Below, in pieces: positions 35,479-44,259 of a stretch of DNA of 64,000 nucleotides (position 1 is its first letter; the number at the start of each line of letters is the position of its first letter). The notes beneath the pieces are model-generated. The model made no database searches and was not told the DNA's origin. It worked only from the letters and a program-made list of their open reading frames with translations. Both the position numbers and the translations under genes were made by a program. Source of the stretch: Ardenticatenaceae bacterium (GTDB lineage Bacteria; Chloroflexota; Anaerolineae; Promineifilales; Promineifilaceae); the NCBI GenBank assembly GCA_030065875.1, contig JASJCR010000019.1, forward strand, positions 62,001 to 126,000. Reading direction: 5' to 3'.

Positions 35479-36345
35479 TTAACCAAGGGAAATTGCTTTT
35501 ATCCGGTCCAGCCGCTCCACTTCGTTTTTCTGCAGCCACGGATCTTTTGAAAGGATTTCATAAGCTTTTTCAAAGTAAGATGCCGCTTTTTGCCGATTAC
35601 CGGTGATGAGATACAGCTCACCCAATTCTTCAAACACATACCCCCCGGGGTTGTTTTTTGCGGCATAATGCGCTTCAAGCTGGTGCTGGATGGTGAGCGC
35701 CTCATCGATGCGGCCGAGAGAGCGCAGCGCTCGGCCAACCGTCCAGCGGGCTATGTATTCCATTTCCTGGCCGGGCTTGTGTTTTTCCTGCCAGCGGAGC
35801 CCTTTTTGAAAGGTGTTCAACGCCTGTTTAAACGAGCCGGCCTCATGATAAGACCAGCCCAAGTTGTTGTACAGGGACCCCAGCCAGCCGTTGGCCTCTT
35901 CATCGGCTGACTGTTCGGCCGCAGAAATTGCCAGCTCATTCCACCGGAATTGCTCGGCCGGAGGCTCAATGATGCCCATCATGTGAGCGGCATCCACCGC
36001 GTAAAAATCGGCCTTGCAGGCCACGGCTCTTTCATAGGCCAGCAGGAAGAGCGGCCGGGCCAATTTTTTCTCACCGGATGAATTATAGGTTCGGCCGCGC
36101 TCAAGCCATAAACGCACCCAAACGAGATCAAAATCGGGGTCGAGAGACAGGTTGTGGGCCACTTCATCTAAAATTTCGTGTGCTTCAGCAAAGCGCTGGC
36201 GCAGGCCATAGGTGCGGGCGATTTGAGTCATGAGCTGAAGGGTGAGGTTTAAGTCATCCTCAATTTCGTTCTTAAATGCTTCAAATCTGGCGGCCGTTCC
36301 GGCCGGGTCATTGTAATTCCACAAATGATCAAAAGGGGTACGCAT
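35479..36345 (-). CDS. TPR-repeat protein of unknown function
   Basis: 288 residues, no signal peptide. At least four helical tetratricopeptide-like units are visible, for example GWLGSLYNNLGWSYHEAGSF followed by ALNTFQKGLRWQ, and VFEELGELYLITGNRQKAASYFEKA-type sequence near the end. TPRs bind other proteins. No partner is evident; the neighbours (cox operon upstream on the map, toroid protein before it) do not suggest one. It is the last gene transcribed after array C. Confidence 0.75.
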   Translation of the reverse strand: MRTPFDHLWNYNDPAGTAARFEAFKNEIEDDLNLTLQLMTQIARTYGLRQRFAEAHEILDEVAHNLSLDPDFDLVWVRLWLERGRTYNSSGEKKLARPLFLLAYERAVACKADFYAVDAAHMMGIIEPPAEQFRWNELAISAAEQSADEEANGWLGSLYNNLGWSYHEAGSFKQALNTFQKGLRWQEKHKPGQEMEYIARWTVGRALRSLGRIDEALTIQHQLEAHYAAKNNPGGYVFEELGELYLITGNRQKAASYFEKAYEILSKDPWLQKNEVERLDRIKAISLG

Positions 36346-36355
36346 GTTGAGTGTC

Positions 36356-36498
36356 TCTTTTAGCTCGGCCCTGTGGGCCTTTTAGCATTTAGCGCGCCGC
36401 TGCGCGGCTTTTAGCTAATAGCTTATGGCTAAGAGGGGCGGAGCCCCGCCCTAAAAGGTCCACAGGACCGTGCAGCGAGGGGCTTCAGCCCCGAGCTA
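36356..36498. repeat. Micro-hairpin array C (five hairpins)
   Basis: Hairpins GGCCC-TGT-GGGCC, GCCGC-TGC-GCGGC, GGGGC-GGA-GCCCC, GGTCC-ACA-GGACC, GGGGC-TTCA-GCCCC, with linkers TTTTAGC..., GCCCTAAAA, GTGCAGCGA. The terminal linker GAGCTAA contains the stop codon (36496-36498) of the next minus-strand gene, so the array begins exactly on that stop. Confidence 0.9.
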
Positions 36499-37413
36499 AT
36501 CCACTATCCGCCCAAACCGCTGCAGTTTGCGCATCATGTTAACCGTTATTTCCCCTTCCCAATCCTTTTGGGCTTCCGGCCACGTTTCGGGAAAGTTTCC
36601 ATACCAGCTCCAGGTCGGTTCCCAGGAGCCTCTTGAGGTCTGCCGGCCGATTTCAAAATCGAGATGGGCGTGAATAAGCACTTCAAAGGTTGAATAGAAA
36701 GGTCCTTCCGGCCCTGAAACCAGATCGAGGGGCTTCAGGCAGTAAGTATGCCATTCATTTGGGTCTGTTTGCAGCGAAAGGTGAGCCAGCTGCAGCAGAT
36801 GATCGGTGGCCTTGGCTTTCTCTTCAGTGGGTAAATGATCGATCAAATTGAGATAGCAGAAGACGGTATTGTTGTCGATCGCCTTGTCGGTTTCATAAAA
36901 GCGGGTCATCACGTCTAAATAAATGGCGCGGACAATCGGCTCTGCTTGCGGGAGGTCGGCCCACAACAGGTAGCCGAGAATATTGGCTCGAGGATTGATG
37001 AGAAAGCCACCAAATGTTTCGGACAGGCGAGTTTGGTCCCACCAGGGTGCATGGGGGAAATCACCGGCCGAGGGAGGAATAAAGCGCCAGACGTTGGTTT
37101 GAGGATCAAACGTATCGATTAAAAAGCGAAACGCCCCTTGCACAAGGGGATGATCAACAGGGGTATGCACGCTGTGCAAGATGTGCAGTGCGGTTTGGGT
37201 AGCCAGGGCTGAGCTGGCCGGCGCCCTCAAATCCGGTTCCAGGGCGTGGCCAAAGCCACCATCGTCATTTTGAAATTTGGTGAGCGCCTGCCAGACCCCA
37301 GCAGCAGGCTCCTCTTCAAAATAAAACCGCCACAGCGCTTGTTCCAACGGCCGGCCCTGGGTCAAAACAAACTCTTGAGCTTTGTTGAACTGTGATTGAG
37401 ATAATTGGACCAT
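36496..37413 (-). CDS. Terpenoid-cyclase/prenyltransferase toroid-fold protein, unknown function
   Basis: 305 residues from the second of two ATGs (37413), which lies six bases after AGGAGG. ALTKFQNDDGGFGHALEPD and TQTALHILHSV-type repeats resemble the QxDGG motifs of the alpha/alpha toroid found in prenyltransferases and squalene cyclases. The DxDD catalytic acid of cyclases is not seen, so I call only the fold. The strong ribosome site suggests good translation. Function unknown. Confidence 0.6.
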   Translation of the reverse strand: MVQLSQSQFNKAQEFVLTQGRPLEQALWRFYFEEEPAAGVWQALTKFQNDDGGFGHALEPDLRAPASSALATQTALHILHSVHTPVDHPLVQGAFRFLIDTFDPQTNVWRFIPPSAGDFPHAPWWDQTRLSETFGGFLINPRANILGYLLWADLPQAEPIVRAIYLDVMTRFYETDKAIDNNTVFCYLNLIDHLPTEEKAKATDHLLQLAHLSLQTDPNEWHTYCLKPLDLVSGPEGPFYSTFEVLIHAHLDFEIGRQTSRGSWEPTWSWYGNFPETWPEAQKDWEGEITVNMMRKLQRFGRIVD

Positions 37414-37563
37414 CATTCACCTCCTGTGGATGTAGGTGAATTGTAGTATAAGAACATATGTTCTGCAATCCCGTTTTTACGTTCATAGCATAAGAAAGCC
37501 GCGGATGGCACAGATTTAGGGGGCAAAGCTCGATCTATTGAATCAAGATTTCACGAATTCTCA

Positions 37564-38328
37564 TTATGACTCCGCTTCTTTGAGCAGGGTGCGAATTTCG
37601 CGGGCAATCACCTCGTTGACCGGAAAATGTTTTTCGAGGAAGCGTAAGATTTCGGCCGCGGAATCCGGCGTTTTCTCATAACCCTGAGCCATGCGCGGCA
37701 GTTGGGAGGCCAGATCCGGCAGTCGAGCCTCGATGCGCCGATCGTTCATAAATAAATCCTGGCTGATCGGCTGCTCGGCAAGCACCAGTTGGGCCAGCTC
37801 TAAAACCCGGTCGAGGGCGAAACCCTGCACAAAGCGCATAGCGCTCAATTTCTCGCCGCGAAGATAGCGGCCAAGCCCTACATATAAATTGGTCAATGCT
37901 TCTCCCAGAAGGAAGCTCGCCTCTCTATTTTTTGACGGCTCCCCAATCGGTCGGGCCAATTGCGGATCAAAAGAAGCAACCGCCCAAATAACTCTGGCGG
38001 CCGGTTTGGGTATGCGGGTCAATTCGTCAACTTCGAAGACGGCCATCTCGCAAAAAATGCCGTCCGCATATAAAAGTTTGTACCCATTTTCTGTATTTTT
38101 GAAGCGATAGCCAACCGAGTGAACGCTCTCGAGCCAGGCGACATTGTCAACAAAGCGTTTCTTATAACCTGGAGAGACAACCGCAAAAAAGTCAAGATCG
38201 GAGTATTGATCGAGCCGGTCACGGTCGACGCCGGATGAACCCAAGGCCAGGAGGGCCAGTGCCCCCGTGGTTTGGGAGAAAGATTGGGCAATTGCGTCGA
38301 GACGCTGGAGAAGTTTTTGAGGATCCAT
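37564..38328 (-). CDS. Nucleotidyltransferase-domain protein
   Basis: 254 residues. LALGSSGVDRDRLDQYSDLDF (shortened) near residues 26-46 is the GS...DxD signature of the polymerase-beta-like nucleotidyltransferase fold, and a C-terminal helical domain follows, as in aminoglycoside/lincosamide adenylyltransferases. No substrate can be named. It is last in the gal operon order, 37 bases after galK, across a stop-centred hairpin. Confidence 0.72.
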   Translation of the reverse strand: MDPQKLLQRLDAIAQSFSQTTGALALLALGSSGVDRDRLDQYSDLDFFAVVSPGYKKRFVDNVAWLESVHSVGYRFKNTENGYKLLYADGIFCEMAVFEVDELTRIPKPAARVIWAVASFDPQLARPIGEPSKNREASFLLGEALTNLYVGLGRYLRGEKLSAMRFVQGFALDRVLELAQLVLAEQPISQDLFMNDRRIEARLPDLASQLPRMAQGYEKTPDSAAEILRFLEKHFPVNEVIAREIRTLLKEAES

Positions 38329-38335
38329 AAAAAAA

Positions 38336-38400
38336 GACCGGAGACTGGAGACAGTTGATTTTAGGCTATCCTCTCCTGTCTCTTGTCTCTCGTCTCTCGT
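38336..38400. repeat. Inverted repeat around the galK stop codon
   Basis: GAGACTGGAGACAG (38341-38354) and CTGTCTCTTGTCTC (38376-38389) match at 12 of 14 positions within longer GAGAC/GTCTC tracts. The galK stop (38366-38368) is in the loop. In gene sense the coding arm gives the GalK tail DERRETRDRRG. Confidence 0.9.
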
Positions 38401-39538
38401 CTATAATTTCCGCGCCATCTGTGGCCCGGCAAATATAAACATTTGCCTTTCGGCCGGTTTGAGTTTTGTATTTCTGGGCCACGCTGTTGGCAAATGTGGT
38501 TGCCTGATCGGCGGCGACCAGCGCCACTGCACAGCCGCCAAAACCGGCACCGGTCATCCTTGCGCCAAAACAGCCGGGTTCAGCCAACGCAAGGTTTACC
38601 ATGATATTCAGGGCCTCGCTAGATACTTCAAAATCATCGCGCAGGCTGGTGTGACTGGCCTCCATGAGACGGCCGGTCTCGGTGGCGTCGCCGGCGTTCA
38701 TGGCCGTCACGGCCGCCAGCACGCGCTCGTTCTCACTGATGACGTGACGCGCACGCCGCCGGGTAAGGTCGTCCAGTTCGTGTTCTCGCTGAATAAAATC
38801 AGCCAGGGAAACATCCCGCAGGTGAGCCACCCCAAAAAATTCTGCGGCCGCTTCACACTGCGACCGGCGTTCGTTGTAAGCGGAATCAACCAGCCCGCGG
38901 CGAGTGGCGGTGTCGAGGATGATCACGGCTGTCCCGGCCGGCAGCGCCACGAGCTGGGTGGAAAGATCGCGACAGTCGATCAATAGGGCGTGATCGGCTT
39001 TGCCGGAGGCGGAAATCATTTGATCCATGATGCCGCTGTTCACGCCAACCCACTGATTTTCAGCTTTTTGACTGAGCAGGGCCATTTCTGCCGGCCGCCA
39101 TGGAATTTCTCCCAGGGCGGCAAAGGTGCGGCCGATTGCCAGCTCCAGCGCCGCTGATGAGGAAAGTCCAGCTCCTACCGGGACATCGCTGGTCAAAATC
39201 CCTTCCCAGCCGCAGAGGGTATGACCGGCCTCCTGCAGGACCCAGGCCATGCCGCGGACGTATTCTCCCCAACGATCAGGCTCATGCCCCACATCATCGA
39301 GATCAAATACGGTGGGCTGTTCAAAGTTAAGGGAATGCACGACCACCTGGCGGTCCGGCCGCGGTCGTAGCGCCAGCCATACCGCCCGGTCGATCGCCAT
39401 CGGCAGGACAAAACCATCATTGTAATCGGTGTGCTCACCGATGAGGTTGACGCGGCCGGGTGCGCGGATGACAAGCTCCGGCTTAGAGCCAAATTTGGTC
39501 TCAAAAGCAGCAGTAATGGTTGTTTGCAGGTTGTTCAT
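38366..39538 (-). CDS. galK: Galactokinase
   Basis: Phosphorylates galactose to galactose 1-phosphate (Leloir pathway). 390 residues. PGRVNLIGEHTDYNDGF (about 27-43) is the galactose-binding signature, GAGLSSSAALELA the ATP loop, SGIMDQMIS holds the catalytic Asp, and GARMTGAGFGGCAVAL closes the GHMP domain. The last dozen residues are microrepeat-encoded and highly charged. The ATG follows the repeat directly with no ribosome site. Confidence 0.96.
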   Translation of the reverse strand: MNNLQTTITAAFETKFGSKPELVIRAPGRVNLIGEHTDYNDGFVLPMAIDRAVWLALRPRPDRQVVVHSLNFEQPTVFDLDDVGHEPDRWGEYVRGMAWVLQEAGHTLCGWEGILTSDVPVGAGLSSSAALELAIGRTFAALGEIPWRPAEMALLSQKAENQWVGVNSGIMDQMISASGKADHALLIDCRDLSTQLVALPAGTAVIILDTATRRGLVDSAYNERRSQCEAAAEFFGVAHLRDVSLADFIQREHELDDLTRRRARHVISENERVLAAVTAMNAGDATETGRLMEASHTSLRDDFEVSSEALNIMVNLALAEPGCFGARMTGAGFGGCAVALVAADQATTFANSVAQKYKTQTGRKANVYICRATDGAEIIDERRETRDRRG

Positions 39539-39705
39539 TTGGTTATTGGTTATTGATTATTAGTTATTGGTTATTTGGTGTATTCGTGAATTAGGTGATT
39601 AGTGTATTGGTTTATTGGTATATTCCTTTACTGGTGACTGGGCAAAATCAATATACCAATACACCAATATACTAATAACCAATACACCAATAACCACTCA
39701 ATCTC
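39539..39705. repeat. Inverted microrepeat filling the GH42-galK gap
   Basis: Left arm: tandem GGTTATTGGTTATT/GTGTATTGGT words (39539-39625). Right arm: AATATACCAATACACCAATAT and AATAACCAATACACC words (39650-39697), the complement. In gene sense the element runs from just after the GH42 stop to the galK ATG. Confidence 0.92.
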
Positions 39706-41697
39706 TTAACTCTCAACCACTTTTACATCTCGTGGACCAACGGCAACCGTTTGTCCGGCCGCAACAACTTCGTAGGGTTGGTCCGTGAAGTTGAGCAAAA
39801 TTGTGTGATTTCCTCTCTTGGCGGCCAAGACACCATCCGGCAAATTTGCCAATCGCTCAATCGACAGCTGATCGGCCAGCGTTTCAAGTAATCCTTTGGC
39901 CTGCTCAATCGTAGGATACCACCCTAAATAAATGGTTTGCCCCGATCCATGAGGGTTGGCAACCAGGGCCGCCTCTCCATTTTCGTATGAAACCAAAACG
40001 CGGGCCCTGTCGCTTGCCGGCTGAAGAAACTCGGTCCAGTAGCCGGCCGCCCCCGATATTTTTGGCCAGATGGATCGAAGGGGCAGGGCCGCTTCCGCAG
40101 GCAGTGATTGCCAATGGGTGACGGTTGCTCCGGTTAAATTGTGAAGCAAACCGGGCAATGGTTGATCGGTGACCACGCTGCTGTCGTTTTTAAAACCGCT
40201 GCGGATGCCCAACAGCAAATTGCCGCCCATTTCCACATAATGGTGCAGCGTCTCCGCTTCTTGTTCATTCACAATGTGAAGCGGACCGCCCAGCACGAGC
40301 TTATAGCGCGTCAGATCAGATTTTAGCGACACCAGATCAACCGGAATACCAAGCCGCTGCAGCGCATGATAAAAAGCGAACTGTAAACGCAAATAGCTAA
40401 AATCCCGGCGATGGGGGTTGATGGTTAACGCCCACAGGCTGTCGTAATCAAAAACCATGGCCACTTCCGGTTGAGGCGGTTTCTCCGTCAGCTTTGCCAG
40501 CAGATCGCGTTCTTCGGCCAGTTGCTTGACGTCCTCAAAACCCACATCCGGTGTGCCATCATGGCGCAGCAGCCCGCTGTGATATTGTTCATGCGACAGT
40601 AAAGTGGCCCGCCAGCGGAAATAGACCACCGTGTCGGCCCCGGCCGCCATCGACAGCCACGTCCATAAACGGGGTGTACCCGGCCGCACTCCCGGATTAA
40701 CATCCGCCCAGTTGATGTGGCCGCACTGCTGCTCCATGATCCAGAACGGCTGCTGTTTCAGGCCGCGTATCAGGTCGTTAGCCATCTGAATGATCTCCGG
40801 CTCACCAACATCATAAGCGTAAACCGGCCGATTCCGTTGGGCGTCCCAGTTAAGCGGGTAGAGCATCGCCCGCTGCCGGTCGGGAAAACCGGTGGGGTAC
40901 GCGTCCCAGGTGGCAAAATCAAGCGTGCGGGCCAGATCAAACTGCTCCACGTCAAGAAACAGCCCCATAAAGTTATGGGTGATAAAGCGATCGGGTGATT
41001 TGACGCGCAGCAGGTCGATCTGCTCCTGCTGGTAGCTGACCAGGCTGTCTGATGAGAAGCGGTAAAAGTCGAGCAGGTGGCTTGGGTTTTTGTAATTGAT
41101 GCCGTCGTGGGGCGGCGTAATTTCATCCCAGGCGGTATAGGTTTGAGACCAAAAGGCGGTGCCCCAAGCTTGGTTGAGGGCCTCCAGGCTGTGATAGCGA
41201 ATTTCCAGCCACGTTTGGAATGCGGTTTGACAGAAGGGGCAGTAGCAGCGGCCGGTTTTCCCTCCGCCAAACTCATTGTCAATTTGCCAACCCACAATGC
41301 GTGGATCATCTCCATATCGTTCTGCCATGGCGGTCACAATTTGCCGGCTAAATTTTTGATAAACCGGGCTGTTGGGGCAGACGTGCCTTCGGGTGCCGTG
41401 ATCCCGATATTGACGATTGCTGTCCATTCGCAAAATATCCGGATGAGATCGGGTTAACCATGCCGGGGGGGTGGCGGTGGGTGTACACAGAATGACCGGT
41501 AATCCTTCAGCGGCCAGGGTATCAATCGCCCGATCAAGCCATCCCCAATCGTATTCACCCGCGGCCGGCTCCATCAAGCTCCAGGCAAATTCAGCGACGC
41601 GCACGTAATCGAGCTGCAGCTCGCGCATCATTCGGGCATCGATGGCCCACCTCTCCTCGGGCCAATGTTCGGGATAGTAACAAACGCCAAGTTTCAT
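39706..41697 (-). CDS. Beta-galactosidase, glycoside hydrolase family 42
   Basis: 663 residues, typical GH42 length. Starts [17 protein letters not shown], a hallmark of the family. The acid/base glutamate is in [10 protein letters not shown] (about residue 145) and the nucleophile in WIMEQQCGH (about 310). CYCPFC near 156 supplies part of the structural zinc site. No signal peptide, so it acts on imported galactosides. Domain order is TIM barrel, trimerisation domain, small beta domain. Confidence 0.95.
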   Translation of the reverse strand: MKLGVCYYPEHWPEERWAIDARMMRELQLDYVRVAEFAWSLMEPAAGEYDWGWLDRAIDTLAAEGLPVILCTPTATPPAWLTRSHPDILRMDSNRQYRDHGTRRHVCPNSPVYQKFSRQIVTAMAERYGDDPRIVGWQIDNEFGGGKTGRCYCPFCQTAFQTWLEIRYHSLEALNQAWGTAFWSQTYTAWDEITPPHDGINYKNPSHLLDFYRFSSDSLVSYQQEQIDLLRVKSPDRFITHNFMGLFLDVEQFDLARTLDFATWDAYPTGFPDRQRAMLYPLNWDAQRNRPVYAYDVGEPEIIQMANDLIRGLKQQPFWIMEQQCGHINWADVNPGVRPGTPRLWTWLSMAAGADTVVYFRWRATLLSHEQYHSGLLRHDGTPDVGFEDVKQLAEERDLLAKLTEKPPQPEVAMVFDYDSLWALTINPHRRDFSYLRLQFAFYHALQRLGIPVDLVSLKSDLTRYKLVLGGPLHIVNEQEAETLHHYVEMGGNLLLGIRSGFKNDSSVVTDQPLPGLLHNLTGATVTHWQSLPAEAALPLRSIWPKISGAAGYWTEFLQPASDRARVLVSYENGEAALVANPHGSGQTIYLGWYPTIEQAKGLLETLADQLSIERLANLPDGVLAAKRGNHTILLNFTDQPYEVVAAGQTVAVGPRDVKVVES

Positions 41698-41814
41698 AAT
41701 CTAAATCCTCTTCTCGAACGGTTCCAAAAAATTGAATTGGTCTGCAGATTACGCAGATGCGCGCAGATTAAGAAAGAAAAAGCTGCAATCAGAACGGGTC
41801 CTGCAGACCTTTGA

Positions 41815-41895
41815 GCATTTTAGCACGGCCCTACGGGCCTTTTAGCAACTTAGCTCCACAGCCATTCTGCTGACAGGTGCGCAGCACCGTGCTTC
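41815..41895. repeat. Micro-hairpin repeat, array D
   Basis: GGCCC-TAC-GGGCC and GGTGC-GCA-GCACC with the linkers TTTTAGCAC, TTTTAGCAA and GTGCT. The block from GCTGACAGG to CCGTGC is the exact complement of the start of array B. It lies four bases after the stop of the kinase gene (41896), in the gap before the GH42 gene. Confidence 0.85.
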
Positions 41896-43380
41896 TCACC
41901 ACTTGCGCGTCAGCTGGATGGCCCTTTGCCAACGGCCAAAGCGGTCATCTCGCTGCCCGGCCGTCATTTGCGGCTCAAAAACATCTTTAGCCCCGGGCAG
42001 AAGAGGCAAATCGGTTGGGGTTGTCCAATGCTTGCTGCCTATTCCGGCCAGGGCTGCTGCTGCCCACGCTGTAGTTTCGCGAAACGCCGGCCGTTCAACC
42101 GGAATACCTAGTAAATCGGCCTGAATTTGGCACGCGGCATTGCTGACCGAAACCCCACCACCGACTCGCAAAACATCAACCTGTATGCCGGTATCCTGGC
42201 CGATCATTTGTAAAATATCGCGCAGCTGAAAGCCGATTGCCTCCAAAAATGCTCTTACCAGGTGAGCCCGCTCCGTGCCTAGGGTTAAGCCAAACATCGT
42301 TCCTCGGGCATTGGGGGTCAAATAAGGAAGTTCCAGACCGGTAAACGCGGGAACAAACACCACACCGCCAGAGTCAGGTACGCTGTGAGCCAGCTGATCA
42401 ACTTCTTCATAAACATTAAACAGCCGTATTTGCTCCCGCATCCAGCGCAAAGCCGCGCCGGTGACGGTGGTGGCCGCTTCCAAACAGTAAGTGTCTTGCT
42501 GGTTGAGGTGCCAGGCGTAATATATGTTGACGGGGGTTTTCTGAGGAGCTTTTCCCCCAATGTTCACCTCGACGTAAGAGGCGGTGCCGTGGGTGCATTC
42601 CGCCTGCCCCGGTGTCCAGCAGCGGTGGCCAAACAGGGCGGACTGCTGGTCACCGATCATCGCCCGAACCGGAACATCGGCCGTGCGGCCGTCCGGAGCG
42701 GTGATTGAGAGCGTGCCGAATTCGTAATTGGTTGGCACCGGCTTTGGCAAACTAGCCACCGGAATCGCCAGCTGATCAACCCAATCGTGCCAATATGACT
42801 TTTCTCGAAAATCAAACAGGCCGGTCGCCTGGATGAGAGAAAAATCCATGATGTGATCGCTTGGTTGACCCAGCGCCTGCACCAGCCAGGCGGCGGATAA
42901 CCCCACCTGCAATCGATTGTGGCGGGCTGCGGTTTGGATGACGGTATCGTTGGCCAGGCGCCACGCCAGGTGAAGAGCGCCCATGTAGGTGCCCGGTGGA
43001 TATCCCAACCGAAAGCGCAGCTGCTCAAATTTTGGCCAGCGAGACATGGCATGGAGCAGCGGTTCCGTGCGCAAATCTTGCCAGACAATGGCGTTGCCTA
43101 GCGGCTTTCCACTAAGGCGATCCCACAAAAACATCGTATTTCGCTGGCAGGTAATTCCGCAGGAGGTTACCTCGGCCGGGTCGATTTCCGCTTTGCCCAA
43201 AGCTTCGGTGATGACCTGGGAGACGGTGCTGGCTACGGTTAACGGGTCGTGTTCAACCCAATCCGGCCGGGGGTAAAGCCTTTCGAGCGGCCGGTAAGCG
43301 TAGCCACAAACGGACCCGTCTGCCCCTAAAATTAAGGCGCGACTACCGCTGGTGCCCTGATCGATACCGAGGAAGTACAT
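41896..43380 (-). CDS. FGGY carbohydrate kinase, glycerol-kinase-like
   Basis: 494 residues from the ATG at 43380. N-terminal phosphate loop GIDQGTSGSRALI, glycerol-kinase-type GITCQRNTMFLWD and NAIVWQDLRT, then MIGDQQSALFGHR and a late GGVSVSNA. Overall closer to glycerol kinase than to xylulokinase. The glycerol-binding Glu84 of GlpK (in QRE) is Asn here, while Arg83 and the GDQQ Asp/Gln are kept, so the polyol or sugar could differ. It sits in the galactoside operon. Confidence 0.88.
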   Translation of the reverse strand: MYFLGIDQGTSGSRALILGADGSVCGYAYRPLERLYPRPDWVEHDPLTVASTVSQVITEALGKAEIDPAEVTSCGITCQRNTMFLWDRLSGKPLGNAIVWQDLRTEPLLHAMSRWPKFEQLRFRLGYPPGTYMGALHLAWRLANDTVIQTAARHNRLQVGLSAAWLVQALGQPSDHIMDFSLIQATGLFDFREKSYWHDWVDQLAIPVASLPKPVPTNYEFGTLSITAPDGRTADVPVRAMIGDQQSALFGHRCWTPGQAECTHGTASYVEVNIGGKAPQKTPVNIYYAWHLNQQDTYCLEAATTVTGAALRWMREQIRLFNVYEEVDQLAHSVPDSGGVVFVPAFTGLELPYLTPNARGTMFGLTLGTERAHLVRAFLEAIGFQLRDILQMIGQDTGIQVDVLRVGGGVSVSNAACQIQADLLGIPVERPAFRETTAWAAAALAGIGSKHWTTPTDLPLLPGAKDVFEPQMTAGQRDDRFGRWQRAIQLTRKW

Positions 43381-43385
43381 GAGGT

Positions 43386-43442
43386 TTAGCAATTAGCAAT
43401 TGGCAATTAGCTATTAGCAATTGATTATTGGTTATTGGTTAT
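43386..43442. repeat. ATTAGCAATT/ATTGGTTATT microrepeat at the HAD-kinase junction
   Basis: Direct copies of TTAGCAATTAGCAATTGG followed by TTATTGGTTATTGG. Its right part codes for the HAD protein's tail ITNNQ and its stop (43425-43427). Confidence 0.85.
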
Positions 43443-44219
43443 TAACAGGTCATTGAGCTCGTGGATCTGAAACGTTGGCTTAATTTCTGATTGGGCGGCC
43501 GCTTCGGCCGTCGTGGCCCCTGTTAAGGTCAAGGCGGCGGCCATGCCGGCATTTAAACCCATCAGCACATCTGTTTCCAGCCGATCCCCAATCATGATAC
43601 ATCGCTCCGGCGGCAGCTGCAGAACATTCAAAATCGCCTCAGCCATAAAAGAGGACGGCTTGCCGACAATTGCCTCAACCTCGGTGGCCGTACACGCTTC
43701 GATGGCGGCGATGATCGACGCAGCATCCGGTTCGCCACCACCCGGTACAGGACAGTAGCGATCGCCGTTGGTGGCGAAGAACCGTGCGCCGGCGCGGATG
43801 GCGTCAAATGCGACCTGCAGCTTGTGATAAACAAAGGTGCGGTCAAAACTGGCGATAACCGCATCAACTTCATCCGCCTGATCGGTGATTGTAAACCCGG
43901 CCCGCTCCAGCTCATTGATGAGCGATTGTTCACCGCAAACGTGGAGTTTTGCCCCGGGCAGATGCTGCTGTAAGAAGTGTACCATCACCAGTGATGAGTT
44001 GATGACGTCGCTCTCGGCCGTGGGCAGCCCGAGCCGGTTGAGTTTGGCCGTATATTCCTCGCGGGTTTTGGTCGGATTGTTCGACAGGAAAACGGTCCGT
44101 TTACCGAGCTCGCGCAGTTGAGTGATCGTTTCGCCGGCGGTGGGCAGGAGCGCTTCACCGAGGTATACGGTGCCGTCGAGGTCAAAAATGTATGCGTCGT
44201 AAAGGGTATTTGGGGTCAT
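43425..44219 (-). CDS. HAD-superfamily IIA phosphatase (NagD/PGP-like)
   Basis: 264 residues. HAD motif I FDLDGTVYLG (about 12-21), motif II FLSNNPTK, motif III lysine in GKPSSFM, motif IV MIGDRLETDVLMG, with the C2a cap between. The subfamily dephosphorylates small phosphosugars, glycerol phosphate or phosphoglycolate. In this operon a sugar or glycerol phosphate is plausible. The last five residues derive from the junction repeat. Confidence 0.88.
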   Translation of the reverse strand: MTPNTLYDAYIFDLDGTVYLGEALLPTAGETITQLRELGKRTVFLSNNPTKTREEYTAKLNRLGLPTAESDVINSSLVMVHFLQQHLPGAKLHVCGEQSLINELERAGFTITDQADEVDAVIASFDRTFVYHKLQVAFDAIRAGARFFATNGDRYCPVPGGGEPDAASIIAAIEACTATEVEAIVGKPSSFMAEAILNVLQLPPERCIMIGDRLETDVLMGLNAGMAAALTLTGATTAEAAAQSEIKPTFQIHELNDLLITNNQ

Positions 44220-44232
44220 TGGTTTGTCTAAA

Positions 44233-44259
44233 ATCCGGGATATTTTAAATATCCCGGAT
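44233..44259. repeat. Perfect 27-nt palindrome centred on the galT stop codon
   Basis: ATCCGGGATATTT (44233-44245) and AAATATCCCGGAT (44247-44259) flank one base. The galT stop TAA occupies 44245-44247, the exact middle. One arm encodes the GalT tail IRDI, the other is in the gap before the HAD gene. Confidence 0.97.
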
